64,000 nt of DNA, taken from Bacteroidota bacterium (GTDB lineage: Bacteria; Bacteroidota; Bacteroidia; Chitinophagales; Chitinophagaceae). The translations under genes and the position numbers were made by a program. The notes beneath the pieces are model-generated. The model was not told the DNA's origin and searched no databases. It saw only the letters and a list, made by a program, of their open reading frames with translations. The DNA lies in assembly GCA_023386235.1 (NCBI GenBank), contig JAEWKC010000041.1, positions 11,941-75,940 on the forward strand, read 5' to 3'. Of the stretch, positions 28,213 through 38,255 are shown piece by piece (within the stretch, counting starts at the first letter, position 1; each line of letters opens with the position of its first letter).

Positions 28213-29622
28213 CTAAGCCAATACACCTGCTGCTGTTAGCATAATATTGTGCATCTCGTAATTTTTTACGAAGGGAGTGATCAATTCACTTCCCGGGCCA
28301 TATGCGGTTAATTCTACATAATCGCCGGAATGGCTCATGGATCCGAAGCCTATAGCATTGTAATTGCCTAAGACTACGGAAAGATCTTTAAAAGGTAGTT
28401 TGTAAGAATTGTACAATCCTTCGTCGTCCAGCTTATTATAGTGATCTAAAATTAATTTAGCCTCTTCTTTTGTGATTCCTATGCCCTGTGCCGCTTCTAT
28501 TCTTTCACGCACCTGGTCTACGGTATTCTTATTATTAATACCCATTAAAATCCAATCGTTGGAATGTTTATAAAACTGTAAGCTATCAAAGTGTTTATCA
28601 GTATTTTTCCCGGAGAAAATACCCGGATTGGCATTGCCATGATCGGTAGTTACAATCAGCAGAGTATCTTTGTTGCTTCTTGCAAAATCCATAGCCACCT
28701 TTACCGCATCGTCAAAAGCCAGTTGCTCATAAATAAGAGCGGCGGCATCGTTGGCGTGCGCGGCCCAGTCTATTTTACCACCTTCCACCTGCATTACAAA
28801 TCCGTTTTTGTTTTTGCTGAGCTGGTCAATAGCCGTCTTGGTCATTTCTGCCAAGGTAGGTGTATTATCAATTAATTGATTATCGCTGTTTCTGTCTACA
28901 CTGTAAGGCAAACTATCTGCATGAAAAATGCCTAACACGGGTTTATTGTTGAGTTTGTTTATGGCCAGCATTTCTTTTCTGTTTCTGGCAACGGCAAATC
29001 CTGCGTTTTTAAACTCGGTAAACAAATCTCTTTTATCCTTCCTTTTATTGGCAGAGAATACATCTACGCCACCACCCATCATTACATCAAACCTTAGCTT
29101 AAGATAGTCGGCAGCTATTTCATCCATATCACCACGCCTATTATTATTTACACAAAAGCCGGCGGGTGTGGCATGTGTTATGGGTACAGAAGTTACGCAT
29201 CCTACAGATTTTCCTTTGGCCTTAAATTTTTGCAGGATAGGTTTATTGTAGCTTCCATCCGGATTTACGTTTAAGGCACCGTTATTTACCCTTTTGCCGC
29301 CGCCCCATGAGGAACTGGCCGCTGCAGAATCTGTAACGATAGAATTGTTAGAGGCTGTATCCATTAACGCTCTCCTGGTTACCGGGTCTTGTAATAATTG
29401 CACCCAGTTGCTGTGCTTGCCTTCTTTCCTGTACTTAAAGGTATCGGCCAACTGCAGCGTACCTATGCTCATACCATCACTCACCATAAAGATGATGTTT
29501 TTGGCGGTTTTGCCTTTTAACGAGCTGTCGAGTATGCTGGTTGTTTTTCCACTAATGGGATTGAGTAGCGCTGTGCCTAAGAATGCCAGGGAACCATTCT
29601 TAAAAAAATCTCTTCTTTGCAT
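28213..29622 (-). CDS. Alkaline phosphatase
   Basis: Periplasmic metal-dependent phosphomonoesterase of the PhoA type, 469 residues. The N terminus MQRRDFFKNGSLAFLG has a twin-arginine signal shape. The active site is present: IIFMVSDGMSIG (metal Asp), the nucleophile serine in VTDSAAAS (about residue 101), CVTSVPITHATPAGF, MQVEGGKIDWAAHAND, VTTDHGNAN, and a final MSHSGDYVELTAYGPGS region. It releases phosphate from organic esters. It is a single gene on the minus strand; the M3 peptidase upstream has its own terminator. Confidence 0.94.
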   Translation of the reverse strand: MQRRDFFKNGSLAFLGTALLNPISGKTTSILDSSLKGKTAKNIIFMVSDGMSIGTLQLADTFKYRKEGKHSNWVQLLQDPVTRRALMDTASNNSIVTDSAAASSSWGGGKRVNNGALNVNPDGSYNKPILQKFKAKGKSVGCVTSVPITHATPAGFCVNNNRRGDMDEIAADYLKLRFDVMMGGGVDVFSANKRKDKRDLFTEFKNAGFAVARNRKEMLAINKLNNKPVLGIFHADSLPYSVDRNSDNQLIDNTPTLAEMTKTAIDQLSKNKNGFVMQVEGGKIDWAAHANDAAALIYEQLAFDDAVKVAMDFARSNKDTLLIVTTDHGNANPGIFSGKNTDKHFDSLQFYKHSNDWILMGINNKNTVDQVRERIEAAQGIGITKEEAKLILDHYNKLDDEGLYNSYKLPFKDLSVVLGNYNAIGFGSMSHSGDYVELTAYGPGSELITPFVKNYEMHNIMLTAAGVLA

Positions 29623-29732
29623 AGTAATAAAATAAAAGGTATCGTAAAATTGAATACAAAATAACAGAAAAAATCGATACGCTGAAACTTATTTCATATT
29701 ATCTGTAAGTTATTTTTCATTTAAATATAAAA

Positions 29733-29766
29733 ATAGACCGTATCTCTTTACAGGTATACGGTCTAT
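29733..29766 (-). terminator. Terminator of the M3 peptidase gene
   Basis: Perfect 11-base arms ATAGACCGTAT (29733-29743) and ATACGGTCTAT (29756-29766), 25 bases beyond the peptidase stop. The minus strand continues TTTTATATTTAA. Confidence 0.82.
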
Positions 29767-29790
29767 AATGAAACTCATAATTGTAGACAT

Positions 29791-31935
29791 TTAATTAATC
29801 CCTCTCTTCTTCAGCATGGGTTGTATGCTGGGATCTTTGCCTCTGAACGCTTTAAATGCTTTGTTGTAATCCTGCGTGTTGCCGATAGATAAAATCATAT
29901 CTCTGAAGCGCTGGCCGTTTTCCGGTTTCAGTCCGCCGTTTTCCATAAACCATGCAAACGCGTCATTATCCAACATTTCGGCCCAACTGTACGCATAATA
30001 GCCAGCCGCGTATCCGCCACCAAAAACGTGTTGGAATACAGAGGAAGTATAACGAGGAGGCACTTGCTGCAAATATAAGCCGGTTCTCTCCAATGCTTCT
30101 CTTTCAAACTGATTGGCATCCTGCTCAGGCAGATCGGCGCTTAAAGAATGCCATTGCATATCTAACTGTGCTGCCGCTAAAAATTCTGTAAGCATATAAC
30201 CCTGATTGAAAGTAGCGGCTTTCGTAATTTTATCTATCAAATCCTGCGGCATCGGTTCGCCGGTTTGATAATGCACCGCATAATTTTTTAATACTTCAGG
30301 ATATAAAGCCCAATGCTCATTGATTTGTGATGGCAGCTCTACAAAATCTCTTGCCACATTGGTACCCGACAGGCTGGGATATGTCTGGTTGGCAAATAGT
30401 CCGTGCGTAGCATGGCCAAACTCATGGAACATGGTGATCACATCATCAAAACTAATCAACGCCGGTTGCCCTTCCGCCGGCTTGGTATAGTTGCATACAT
30501 TGTATATTACTGGCTTGGTACCCAACAGTTTTGATTGTTCTACAAAGTTGCCCATCCAGGCGCCACCTGATTTATTGTCTCTTTTGTAAGGATCAAAATA
30601 AAATAACGCTAACTCGGAAGAATCCTTATCAAACACTTCAAAAACACGTACATCTTCATGATATACCGGGATGTCTGTTCTTTCTTTGAAAGTAATACCG
30701 AACAGCTTAGTAGCTGTATAAAAAATACCTTTTTCTAAAACTGTATTTATTTCAAAATAAGGTTTGATAAGGCTTTCATCCAGGTCAAACTTTTCTTTCC
30801 TTACTTGTTCGGCGTAATAGTTCCAGTCCCAGGCTTGCGCTGTAAAGGTATCCTGCTGCTTATTGATCATCGCCTGAATATCTTTCAATTCGCCTTTGGC
30901 TTTGTTCACCGCCGGTGTCACCAATTTTGACAAAAATTGTTGTACGGCCTGCGGAGATTTCGCCATCTGATCCTGCAACTTCCATTCGGCGTAATTTTTA
31001 TATCCCATTAGTTTGGCTTTATCTGCTCGGATTTTAGCTATGCGCGTTAATGTTTTCCTAGTATCATTGCTATCACTTTTTTCTGTCCTACGCAAAGAAG
31101 CTTCAAACAGCTTTTGCCTTGTTTCCCTGTTTTTCAAAGACTGCAGCGCGGGCTGCTGTATTGTATTTTGCAGAGAAAGCAACCACTTACCCGAAAGATC
31201 GCGGCCTTTAGCGCTTTGCTGTGCCGCGTCTAATTCAGCTTGCGATAAGCCGTCCAGCTGCTTTACATCCTCTATTACCACAGCGCCGTTTTTACCGGCA
31301 TCTAAAAGCTGATTGCGAAACTTTGTAGTAAGCGTTGCCTCTTCTTCGTTCAATGCCTTTAGCTGTGTTTTTTTCTCTAGCGAGAGATCGGCTCCTGCCA
31401 TTTTAAACTCTTTGTAATAATATTCTACCAGCTTTTTAGATTCGTCATCCAGTTCAAGCGTGGACAACTGTTTATAAATTGTATCTACTCTGGCAAATAG
31501 TTTTTCATTCAAAAATATCGCGTCTCTGTGCTGTGCCATTTTGGGTGCCATTTCCTGCTGCACCGCTTTCAGCTTATCGTTCGTATTGGCACTTGTAAGG
31601 GCATAAAAAGCGCTGCTTGCTCTTGACAATAGTCGGCCGCTTTTTTCCATTGCCACCATCGTATTTTCAAAAGTAGCCGGTTCTGCACTATTTGCAATGC
31701 TGTCTATTTCTGTCATTTGCTGTTTCATACCTTCCAGCAATGCCGGTTTAAAATGATTGTCTCTTAACTTATCGAAAGGCACGGTCTGGTAAGGCAAAAC
31801 ACTTTCTTTAAACAGGGGATTGTTAGAAGCGGTAGCCGAAATGCTGTCTACCCCATTGTTGCTTGTATCCATATTTCCACAAGATATTTGTAATAATGCA
31901 ATAAAACTTGCAATCGTAAATGCGATTTTCCTCAT
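29791..31935 (-). CDS. dcp: M3-family peptidyl-dipeptidase, lipoprotein
   Basis: Zinc metallopeptidase of the thimet oligopeptidase/Dcp family, 714 residues, the usual length. The catalytic site MFHEFGHATHGLFA (HExxH at about residue 503) and the downstream glutamate region are present, together with SLSGTNVARDFVELPSQINEHW and QVPPRYTSSVFQHVFGGGYAAGYYAYSWAE. The N terminus has a lipoprotein signal (LLQISCGN), so it is probably anchored in the periplasm and trims peptides there. Dcp is the best subfamily guess; oligopeptidase A-like activity is the alternative. Confidence 0.92.
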   Translation of the reverse strand: MRKIAFTIASFIALLQISCGNMDTSNNGVDSISATASNNPLFKESVLPYQTVPFDKLRDNHFKPALLEGMKQQMTEIDSIANSAEPATFENTMVAMEKSGRLLSRASSAFYALTSANTNDKLKAVQQEMAPKMAQHRDAIFLNEKLFARVDTIYKQLSTLELDDESKKLVEYYYKEFKMAGADLSLEKKTQLKALNEEEATLTTKFRNQLLDAGKNGAVVIEDVKQLDGLSQAELDAAQQSAKGRDLSGKWLLSLQNTIQQPALQSLKNRETRQKLFEASLRRTEKSDSNDTRKTLTRIAKIRADKAKLMGYKNYAEWKLQDQMAKSPQAVQQFLSKLVTPAVNKAKGELKDIQAMINKQQDTFTAQAWDWNYYAEQVRKEKFDLDESLIKPYFEINTVLEKGIFYTATKLFGITFKERTDIPVYHEDVRVFEVFDKDSSELALFYFDPYKRDNKSGGAWMGNFVEQSKLLGTKPVIYNVCNYTKPAEGQPALISFDDVITMFHEFGHATHGLFANQTYPSLSGTNVARDFVELPSQINEHWALYPEVLKNYAVHYQTGEPMPQDLIDKITKAATFNQGYMLTEFLAAAQLDMQWHSLSADLPEQDANQFEREALERTGLYLQQVPPRYTSSVFQHVFGGGYAAGYYAYSWAEMLDNDAFAWFMENGGLKPENGQRFRDMILSIGNTQDYNKAFKAFRGKDPSIQPMLKKRGIN

Positions 31936-31963
31936 TGATATACTGTTAGGATTATTTAATAAA

Positions 31964-32009
31964 ATTGCTCAAATGTAACTCTTATTTTTAAAAGTCGCAT
32001 TTGAGCAAT
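31964..32009 (-). terminator. Long-armed hairpin, terminator of the SPFH gene
   Basis: Perfect 12-base arms ATTGCTCAAATG (31964-31975) and CATTTGAGCAAT (31998-32009) with a 22-base spacer. On the minus strand TTTTATTAAATAA follows. It lies 44 bases beyond the SPFH gene stop and upstream of the peptidase ATG, so it may instead act in the peptidase leader. Confidence 0.65.
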
Positions 32010-32053
32010 ATACTATCTAAGTTATTTTAAAAAGTTATAAGATTTTTTTAAGA

Positions 32054-33040
32054 TTAGTACGGAGAACTACTGTCGTTAGAGGAATCAGAAGCATCTAGAA
32101 AATTAGTTTCGTCGTTATTCTTTTTGTACGATGCATTTGTCTGACTCTGCAATTCTTCTCCAATTTTATTGGCCGCTACAAAAGAAGTGACCATGTTATT
32201 GAGCATTTCACCTGCGGCGCTTGGTGAATTGGGCAATAAAATAAGATTAGATTTATTCATGCTTCCAATAGCATGCAATGTATCGTAGTGCTGCGTAACT
32301 ACTATAAGCGCGGAAGCCTCTTGAGAGTTGATGCCTACGCGGTTTAATACATTTACAGATTCTTCCAGACCTCTTGCAATCTCTCTTCTTTGATCGGCAA
32401 TACCCTGCCCCTGTAATCTTTTGCTTTCGGCTTCCGCTCTTGCTTTTTCTACTATTAAAATTCTTTGCGCGTCGCCCTGATATTGTGCTGCTACCTTATC
32501 TCTCTCTGCGGCGTTGATGCGGTTCATGGCATGTTTTACCTGCTCATCAGGATCAATATCGGTTACAAGTGTTTTAATAATGTCGTAACCGTATTCATTC
32601 ATAGCTTCCTGCAATTCGCCTTTTACGGCTATGGCTATATCATCTTTCTTTTCAAATACATCGTCCAGTCTCAGCTTAGGAACTTCTGCACGCACCACAT
32701 CAAATACATACGAGGTGATTTGTGCGTAAGGGTTTTGCAGTTTATAGAAAGCTTCAAATACTTTGTTTTGAATAACTACATATTGTACCGAAACTTTTAT
32801 TTTCACAAATACATCATCTTTGGTTTTGGTTTCTACCATCACATCCAGTTGCTGTATTTTTAAAGATATTCTGCCTGCCACCCGGTCTACAAAAGGTATT
32901 TTCATTTGAATACCCGGGCCTCTTACACTCTGAAACTTTCCAAACCTTTCAAGAATTACGGAAGTTTGTTGTTTTACTATAAAAAAAGCCCCGAAAACTA
33001 CTAAGAATAAGATAAAGACTACGATGTAAGTTAGATACAT
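32054..33040 (-). CDS. SPFH/Band 7-domain (stomatin-like) membrane protein
   Basis: Membrane-anchored scaffold protein of the SPFH family, 328 residues from the ATG at 33040; an ATG at 33082 would add 14 residues not typical of the family. A single N-terminal helix YLTYIVVFILFLVVFGAFFIV is followed by the Band 7 domain (QQTSVILERFGKFQSVRGPGIQMKIPFVDRV and RISLKIQQLDVMVETKTKDD), a helical QGDAQRILIVEKARAEAESKR coiled-coil, and an acidic serine-rich tail ending SNDSSSPY. Stomatin-like proteins organise membrane patches and guide proteases. No NfeD-type partner is adjacent. A -7 match TATATTTG-like element lies upstream at 33096-33103 (TAAATTTG on the minus strand). Confidence 0.9.
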   Translation of the reverse strand: MYLTYIVVFILFLVVFGAFFIVKQQTSVILERFGKFQSVRGPGIQMKIPFVDRVAGRISLKIQQLDVMVETKTKDDVFVKIKVSVQYVVIQNKVFEAFYKLQNPYAQITSYVFDVVRAEVPKLRLDDVFEKKDDIAIAVKGELQEAMNEYGYDIIKTLVTDIDPDEQVKHAMNRINAAERDKVAAQYQGDAQRILIVEKARAEAESKRLQGQGIADQRREIARGLEESVNVLNRVGINSQEASALIVVTQHYDTLHAIGSMNKSNLILLPNSPSAAGEMLNNMVTSFVAANKIGEELQSQTNASYKKNNDETNFLDASDSSNDSSSPY

Positions 33041-33154
33041 AACTAATATAATTTTATGGATAAAAAATAATGCACCGGACATTGCAGATGCATTACAAAT
33101 TTATTGATTTTAAAGAGATTTTCCTATTAAATATTTATTAACGGGCAATTTAAT

Positions 33155-35725
33155 CTACGCAGAGTTTCGGCCTGCATTAATAATACCGAAAGAACAACGC
33201 ATCACCATTTTTTCGTACACTGCTTTTTCGGTCGCAGACTTTGCTTCCAGTTCGCTTAGCTTGTGCATGGCGTACTGCTGTATGGTCAATAATGGCAATA
33301 CTATTCTTTCGCGCATGAGTACAGACATTTTTTCTACCGGGTAATTTTCCATCAGTTCAGACTTTCCTGCCAGCCTCAATACCATTTTTTCTGTCATCAA
33401 ATATTCTTCATATACCATGTTCCACACCTCACCGTAAACAGGGTTTTTTGATTGAAACTGGGTCAAAGGGAAAAAACATTTTTGCATTGACATTTCGCTA
33501 TTATCAAGCAGTGCTCTGAAGAACAACGAAGTGCTGTACAATTTTTTCAGGTCTTTCCATCTGCCACGCTCTTCCATGATTTTAAGGGCTGTACCTAAAC
33601 CATAATAGCCGGTAACATTCTGCTTGATCTGGCTCCAGGAACCTACATAAGGTATAGCACGCAAATCGTTTAAATTAAATTTTGCAGAAAGATTACGCTT
33701 AGCGGGTCTGCTGCCTATATTGGTATCGCCATAGAATTTTAGCGGGCTTGCTTTTGTAAGATATTCCAGAAAATCAGGATGCGATTTCAATGTGTCGTAC
33801 GATTTGTAGCTTTCTACCGAAAGCTCTTCAAACAATTGTACTTCTTCGTTGGTAAAGGGAGGTACTTTTTCTTCTGTAACGTCGTCTAATATGCCCGCAT
33901 TAATCAATTGCTCTATGTTGTAGCGCGCGGCGTCTACCGTACCAAAGTTGGCGCTTACGGTTTGCCCCTGCACCGTTAATTGTATTTCTTTATCTTCAAT
34001 AGTCTTGCCCATAGACGCGTAGAAACGATGCGTTTTGCCACCGCCTCTTGCCGGTGGTCCGCCCCTGCCATCAAAGAAAACAACGTCAATACCATATTGT
34101 CTTGACAATGCGGTGAGCGTTTCTTTTGCCTGATAAATACGCCAGTTAGCCATTAAATAACCCCCATCTTTTGTGCCGTCAGAAAAGCCAAGCATGATGG
34201 TTTGTCTTTTGTTGCGCTGCGCGAGATGTTTTTTGTAAACTTTATTTTCATACAGTTCCTTCATTACTTTTTCAGCGTTCTGCAAATCTTCAATAGTTTC
34301 AAACAAAGGAATTATATCTACAGAAAGTTTTTCGGCGCTCCAGCCCGATAGCCTGAACAAAGCAAATACTTCCATCACGTGCACCGCCGTTTCGCAATGG
34401 CTGATGATATACCGGTTACAGCCTTCTTCTCCGTTTTGCTGCTGAATTTTTTTGATTATCTTCATCACATCCTGTGTATCTGCAAGCACTTCATCTTTTA
34501 AAGCCCAGTCTTTAATGGGTTTTAATCGCAATAGTTCCTTTTGTTTTTCTTCGTCTGTCAATGCCTGATAATCTTTTGAAAAAATATGATGCTCTTTGTT
34601 CAAAGCTGTCAGCACTTTTGTATGTACGGAGCTATCCTGACGGATATCTAAAGTAGCAAAGAAAGTTCCGAATATTTCTACTTTAGAGATAAACACATCT
34701 ACAATATTTACGAACATTCCATTGTGCTCGTTCACTATAATTTTTCGTAAATGTTTAAAGGTATTGATCAATTCCTGCTGAGCTATATATTTGCTTTCTA
34801 TATTATTATATATAAAGTTGTACAAAGCGTATTCTACCTCCTGCAAAATGGTATCAACATTCTTAAAAGTAAGCCTGCGCTTCATTTGCCGCACATCTTT
34901 ATAGTAACATTGTATAATGGAACTCTTTAATTTAGCAGCTACCTGCAAAGTGGTATCGGCCTTTACAAAAGGGTTTCCGTCCCTGTCGCCACCGGGCCAA
35001 AAGCCCATACGCATGATCGGGTTTTTTTCGTTGACAACATCATTGAATTGGCTTTTCAATACGGTTAATATTTTGCCTGCCGCCTTGTAAAAAACATTTT
35101 CCAGATACCAGATAAGGCTTAATGCTTCGTTGTAAGGTGTGGGTTTTTGTTTTCTGAAAAAAGCTGTTCTGCCCAATTGTTTCAGGTAAGAATTTACATC
35201 TTCCGTATCGCTTTCTTCTACTGCCTCGGCCAGATCATTAATAATTCCTAATACCTCGCCCGGATAAAATTGCGTGGGATGGGCTGTAAGCACCAGTCTT
35301 ATAGAAAAATCCTCTAATTTTTTTCTAAGGTTTTCTTCTTTCTTATTTTGGTTTACCTGATTTTGAAGATGCTTTACTGTTCCTCTGCCGTTCATATCAT
35401 TTACTTTGGCAAATGCCGCATCTTCCAAAGCATCAAACAATACTACCTGGCGCTCGGCGTATTGAATAAAGCGAAATAATAAATCTACCTTTTGCTGTTC
35501 TTTATTGTAATGCGCATATTGAGCTACAAAAGAATCGATAAGCTCCATAGGGCTTTTGCCTTTCATGTAGCCTTCTTCACAATGCAATAAAAACAACGAT
35601 AAGAGCACGCCGGTCTTTTCCACTTTGTGAAAAGGTAAAGAAGTAAATAAACTATTATATAACTGAAACCTTGTACCTACAAGGGTTTTGAAGCTTTTGA
35701 GCGATTTGTTGTAAGTGTAATTCAT
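33155..35725 (-). CDS. ppc: Phosphoenolpyruvate carboxylase
   Basis: Adds bicarbonate to PEP to form oxaloacetate, the main route into the TCA cycle. The 856 residues fit the bacterial enzyme. Catalytic segments are visible: VLTAHPTQF (catalytic His), WPGGDRDGNPFV, LGFSDGTKDGGYLMANW, FFDGRGGPPARGGGKTH, and IGSRPAKR near the C terminus. The last residues GIINAGRNSA end in the allosteric/aspartate-site asparagine motif, although the usual terminal NTG is replaced by GRNSA. It stands alone. Confidence 0.95.
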   Translation of the reverse strand: MNYTYNKSLKSFKTLVGTRFQLYNSLFTSLPFHKVEKTGVLLSLFLLHCEEGYMKGKSPMELIDSFVAQYAHYNKEQQKVDLLFRFIQYAERQVVLFDALEDAAFAKVNDMNGRGTVKHLQNQVNQNKKEENLRKKLEDFSIRLVLTAHPTQFYPGEVLGIINDLAEAVEESDTEDVNSYLKQLGRTAFFRKQKPTPYNEALSLIWYLENVFYKAAGKILTVLKSQFNDVVNEKNPIMRMGFWPGGDRDGNPFVKADTTLQVAAKLKSSIIQCYYKDVRQMKRRLTFKNVDTILQEVEYALYNFIYNNIESKYIAQQELINTFKHLRKIIVNEHNGMFVNIVDVFISKVEIFGTFFATLDIRQDSSVHTKVLTALNKEHHIFSKDYQALTDEEKQKELLRLKPIKDWALKDEVLADTQDVMKIIKKIQQQNGEEGCNRYIISHCETAVHVMEVFALFRLSGWSAEKLSVDIIPLFETIEDLQNAEKVMKELYENKVYKKHLAQRNKRQTIMLGFSDGTKDGGYLMANWRIYQAKETLTALSRQYGIDVVFFDGRGGPPARGGGKTHRFYASMGKTIEDKEIQLTVQGQTVSANFGTVDAARYNIEQLINAGILDDVTEEKVPPFTNEEVQLFEELSVESYKSYDTLKSHPDFLEYLTKASPLKFYGDTNIGSRPAKRNLSAKFNLNDLRAIPYVGSWSQIKQNVTGYYGLGTALKIMEERGRWKDLKKLYSTSLFFRALLDNSEMSMQKCFFPLTQFQSKNPVYGEVWNMVYEEYLMTEKMVLRLAGKSELMENYPVEKMSVLMRERIVLPLLTIQQYAMHKLSELEAKSATEKAVYEKMVMRCSFGIINAGRNSA

Positions 35726-35803
35726 TAAAAATTTAACTTATAAGTTTTGATTGTTGCAAATATATAAAAATAAACCTGAGTAAGATGCTATTTTAAAAGA
35801 GAA

Positions 35804-35835
35804 AACGTTATCACATCAAAGGCTGCGATAACGTT
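35804..35835 (-). terminator. Terminator of serC-serA
   Basis: Perfect 9-base arms AACGTTATC (35804-35812) and GATAACGTT (35827-35835), followed on the minus strand by TTCTCTTTTAAAA. It lies 22 bases beyond serA. Confidence 0.8.
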
Positions 35836-35857
35836 GATTTTGTAAAAGACATCTTTA

Positions 35858-37015
35858 TTATATCAGCCTTACTTTTAGTACGCCTTCTATTTGTTTGATC
35901 TTACTTAAATCATAACCTGTCATGTCGCTTTCTACATCTATCATGGTATAAGCAAAATCTCCTTTACTTTTATTGATCATGTCTGTAATGTTGATATGAT
36001 CTTCTGCTAATGCGGTAGATATCTGCCCAAGCATATTAGGTATATTTTTGTGTGCAACCGTGATGCGGTGAGCGGCAGAAGATATGCCAAGCTCGCAATT
36101 AGGAAAGTTTACAGAGTTTTTGATATTGCCGTTTTCGAGAAAATCTTTTGTCTGCTTCACGGCCATAACTGCGCAATTATCTTCAGATTCGGGCGTGGAG
36201 GCTCCCAGATGCGGAATGGCAATTACGCCCTGGTGCTTAATAATATCGCTGGAAGGAAAATCTGTTACATACTTGCCTACTTTACCGCTGTCTAATGCAG
36301 TCATAATATCGTTATTATTTACCAACTCGCCACGAGAAAGGTTAATGATTCTCACTCCATATTTCATTTGCTGAAAAGCTTCGGTATTTATATAACCGTT
36401 GGTTTCTTTTGTGAGCGGTACGTGCAGGCTAATGTAATCACTGTTTTCAAATAATACTTTTAAATCAGCGGCGCGCTGCACTGCTCTTGAAAGTCCCCAG
36501 GCTGCATCTACAGAAATGTAAGGATCGTAGCCCAATACATTCATCCCTAAATTCACAGCGGCGTTGGCCAACATTACACCAATTGCTCCGAGACCAATAA
36601 CACCGAGGGTTTTACCATCAATTTCAGGGCCTACGAATTGCGCTTTTCCTTTTTCCACTTGCTTGGCTACATCATTTCCGTCTAAAGAATTGGCCCATAA
36701 AATACCATCATATACTTTTCTGGATGAGAGCAACATTGCGGTAATCGCCAGTTCTTTAACCGCGTTGGCGTTAGCGCCAGGCGTGTTGAATACCACTATT
36801 CCTTCTTCCGAACATCTTTCTACAGGTATATTGTTTACCCCGGCCCCGGCTCTGGCTATGGATACGAGCGATTCAGAAAATTTTGCATCGTGTAGATTGG
36901 CGCTCCTAAGCAACACCGCATCGGGCAATGCGTTCTCATCGTTGATTACATATTTTTCTCCGAAATTTTTTAATCCTACTTCTGATATCTGGTTTAATGT
37001 TTTTATCTGATACAC
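35858..37015 (-). CDS. serA: D-3-phosphoglycerate dehydrogenase
   Basis: First enzyme of serine synthesis, oxidising 3-phosphoglycerate. The 385 residues hold a nucleotide-binding core GKTLGVIGLGAIGVMLANAAVNLGMNVLGYDPY, then the catalytic Arg/Glu/His region with NLSRGELVNN and IPHLGASTPESE, and a C-terminal ACT domain (MLGQISTALAEDHINITDM ... IDVESDMTGYDL) for serine feedback. It lacks the intervening domain of mycobacterial forms. It follows serC after 11 bases. Confidence 0.94.
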   Translation of the reverse strand: MYQIKTLNQISEVGLKNFGEKYVINDENALPDAVLLRSANLHDAKFSESLVSIARAGAGVNNIPVERCSEEGIVVFNTPGANANAVKELAITAMLLSSRKVYDGILWANSLDGNDVAKQVEKGKAQFVGPEIDGKTLGVIGLGAIGVMLANAAVNLGMNVLGYDPYISVDAAWGLSRAVQRAADLKVLFENSDYISLHVPLTKETNGYINTEAFQQMKYGVRIINLSRGELVNNNDIMTALDSGKVGKYVTDFPSSDIIKHQGVIAIPHLGASTPESEDNCAVMAVKQTKDFLENGNIKNSVNFPNCELGISSAAHRITVAHKNIPNMLGQISTALAEDHINITDMINKSKGDFAYTMIDVESDMTGYDLSKIKQIEGVLKVRLI

Positions 37016-37026
37016 TGTTTCTGCTT

Positions 37027-38109
37027 TTATTTATTATCTGTTTCAAATTGTTTCATAAACGCTACCAAGGCTTTTACGCCTTCTAGAGGCATAGCGTTAT
37101 ACATGCTGGCGCGCATGCCGCCCACACTACGATGGCCTTTTAACTGTACAAAACCTGCCGCTGTTGCTTCTTTAATAAATTTATCGTTGAGCTCGTTACT
37201 ATCTGTTACAAACGGTACATTCATTACCGAACGATCTTTTTTGTTTGCCGTAGCGCTGAACATGGCAGACTCATCGAGAAAGCCATAAAGAATAGCTGCT
37301 TTTTCAATATTGATTTTTTCTATTGCATCTACGCCGCCCAATTGTTTTAGCCAGTCGAAAACCAGTTTGCAGATATATATTCCATAGGTAGGTGGCGTAT
37401 TAAACATAGACTCGTTGTCTATGTGCGTTTGATATTTGAGCATGGTAGGTGTAAAATCCATCGCGTGGCCGGCCAGATCATCGCGGATGATGACAATTGT
37501 AACGCCTGCGGCGCCTAAGTTTTTTTGAGCACCCGCATATATCAATCCGAATTTAGATACATCATAGTTTTTAGATAAAATATCTGAAGACATATCGGCA
37601 ACCAAAGGAACCGAATCGGTCTCAGGCAGTTGTGTGTATCTTGTACCATAAATAGTATTATTGGTAGTGATATGAAAATAATCGGCCTCTTTATCGAACT
37701 GATTACTATCCAATTCAGGAATATAATTAAAGGTTTTATCTTCAGATGAAGCTACAACCTTGATGTTTCCATAACGACTTGCTTCTTTATAAGCTTTCTT
37801 TGCCCACACTCCGGTAAGCACATAATCTGCTGTTTTGTTTTTGTTTAATAAATTTAAAGGCACCATAGAAAATTGTAAAGAAGCTCCGCCTTGCAAAAAC
37901 AAAACTTTATAATTATCAGGAATACGCATTAGTTCACGTAAAGAACTCTCTGCTTCATTAATAATAGCCATATAATCTTTTGAACGATGGCTCATTTCCA
38001 TCACCGACATTCCTGTTGATCTATAGTCCAGTATTTCACTTTGTGCTTTTCTTAAAACTGCTTCCGGTAATGCAGATGGTCCTGCTGAAAAATTATATAC
38101 TCTTTCCAT
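37027..38109 (-). CDS. serC: Phosphoserine aminotransferase
   Basis: PLP aminotransferase making phosphoserine from phosphohydroxypyruvate, 360 residues. It starts with the family marker [14 protein letters not shown], has MSHRSKDY and [12 protein letters not shown], and the PLP lysine in [31 protein letters not shown] and [15 protein letters not shown] complete the C-terminal part. It is co-transcribed with serA. The serB phosphatase is not in the window. Confidence 0.95.
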   Translation of the reverse strand: MERVYNFSAGPSALPEAVLRKAQSEILDYRSTGMSVMEMSHRSKDYMAIINEAESSLRELMRIPDNYKVLFLQGGASLQFSMVPLNLLNKNKTADYVLTGVWAKKAYKEASRYGNIKVVASSEDKTFNYIPELDSNQFDKEADYFHITTNNTIYGTRYTQLPETDSVPLVADMSSDILSKNYDVSKFGLIYAGAQKNLGAAGVTIVIIRDDLAGHAMDFTPTMLKYQTHIDNESMFNTPPTYGIYICKLVFDWLKQLGGVDAIEKINIEKAAILYGFLDESAMFSATANKKDRSVMNVPFVTDSNELNDKFIKEATAAGFVQLKGHRSVGGMRASMYNAMPLEGVKALVAFMKQFETDNK

Positions 38110-38255
38110 TTTATTTATTTTATTTTTTCGATGTCAAATGTAACAATCAATTATTTACTTACTGTATTAATAGAAATAATCTTTTACATATTTTGTAAAC
38201 AACTTCACTAACAAACATTCAATAAAGAAATTCTGTAAGCCTTATCAATACAGCA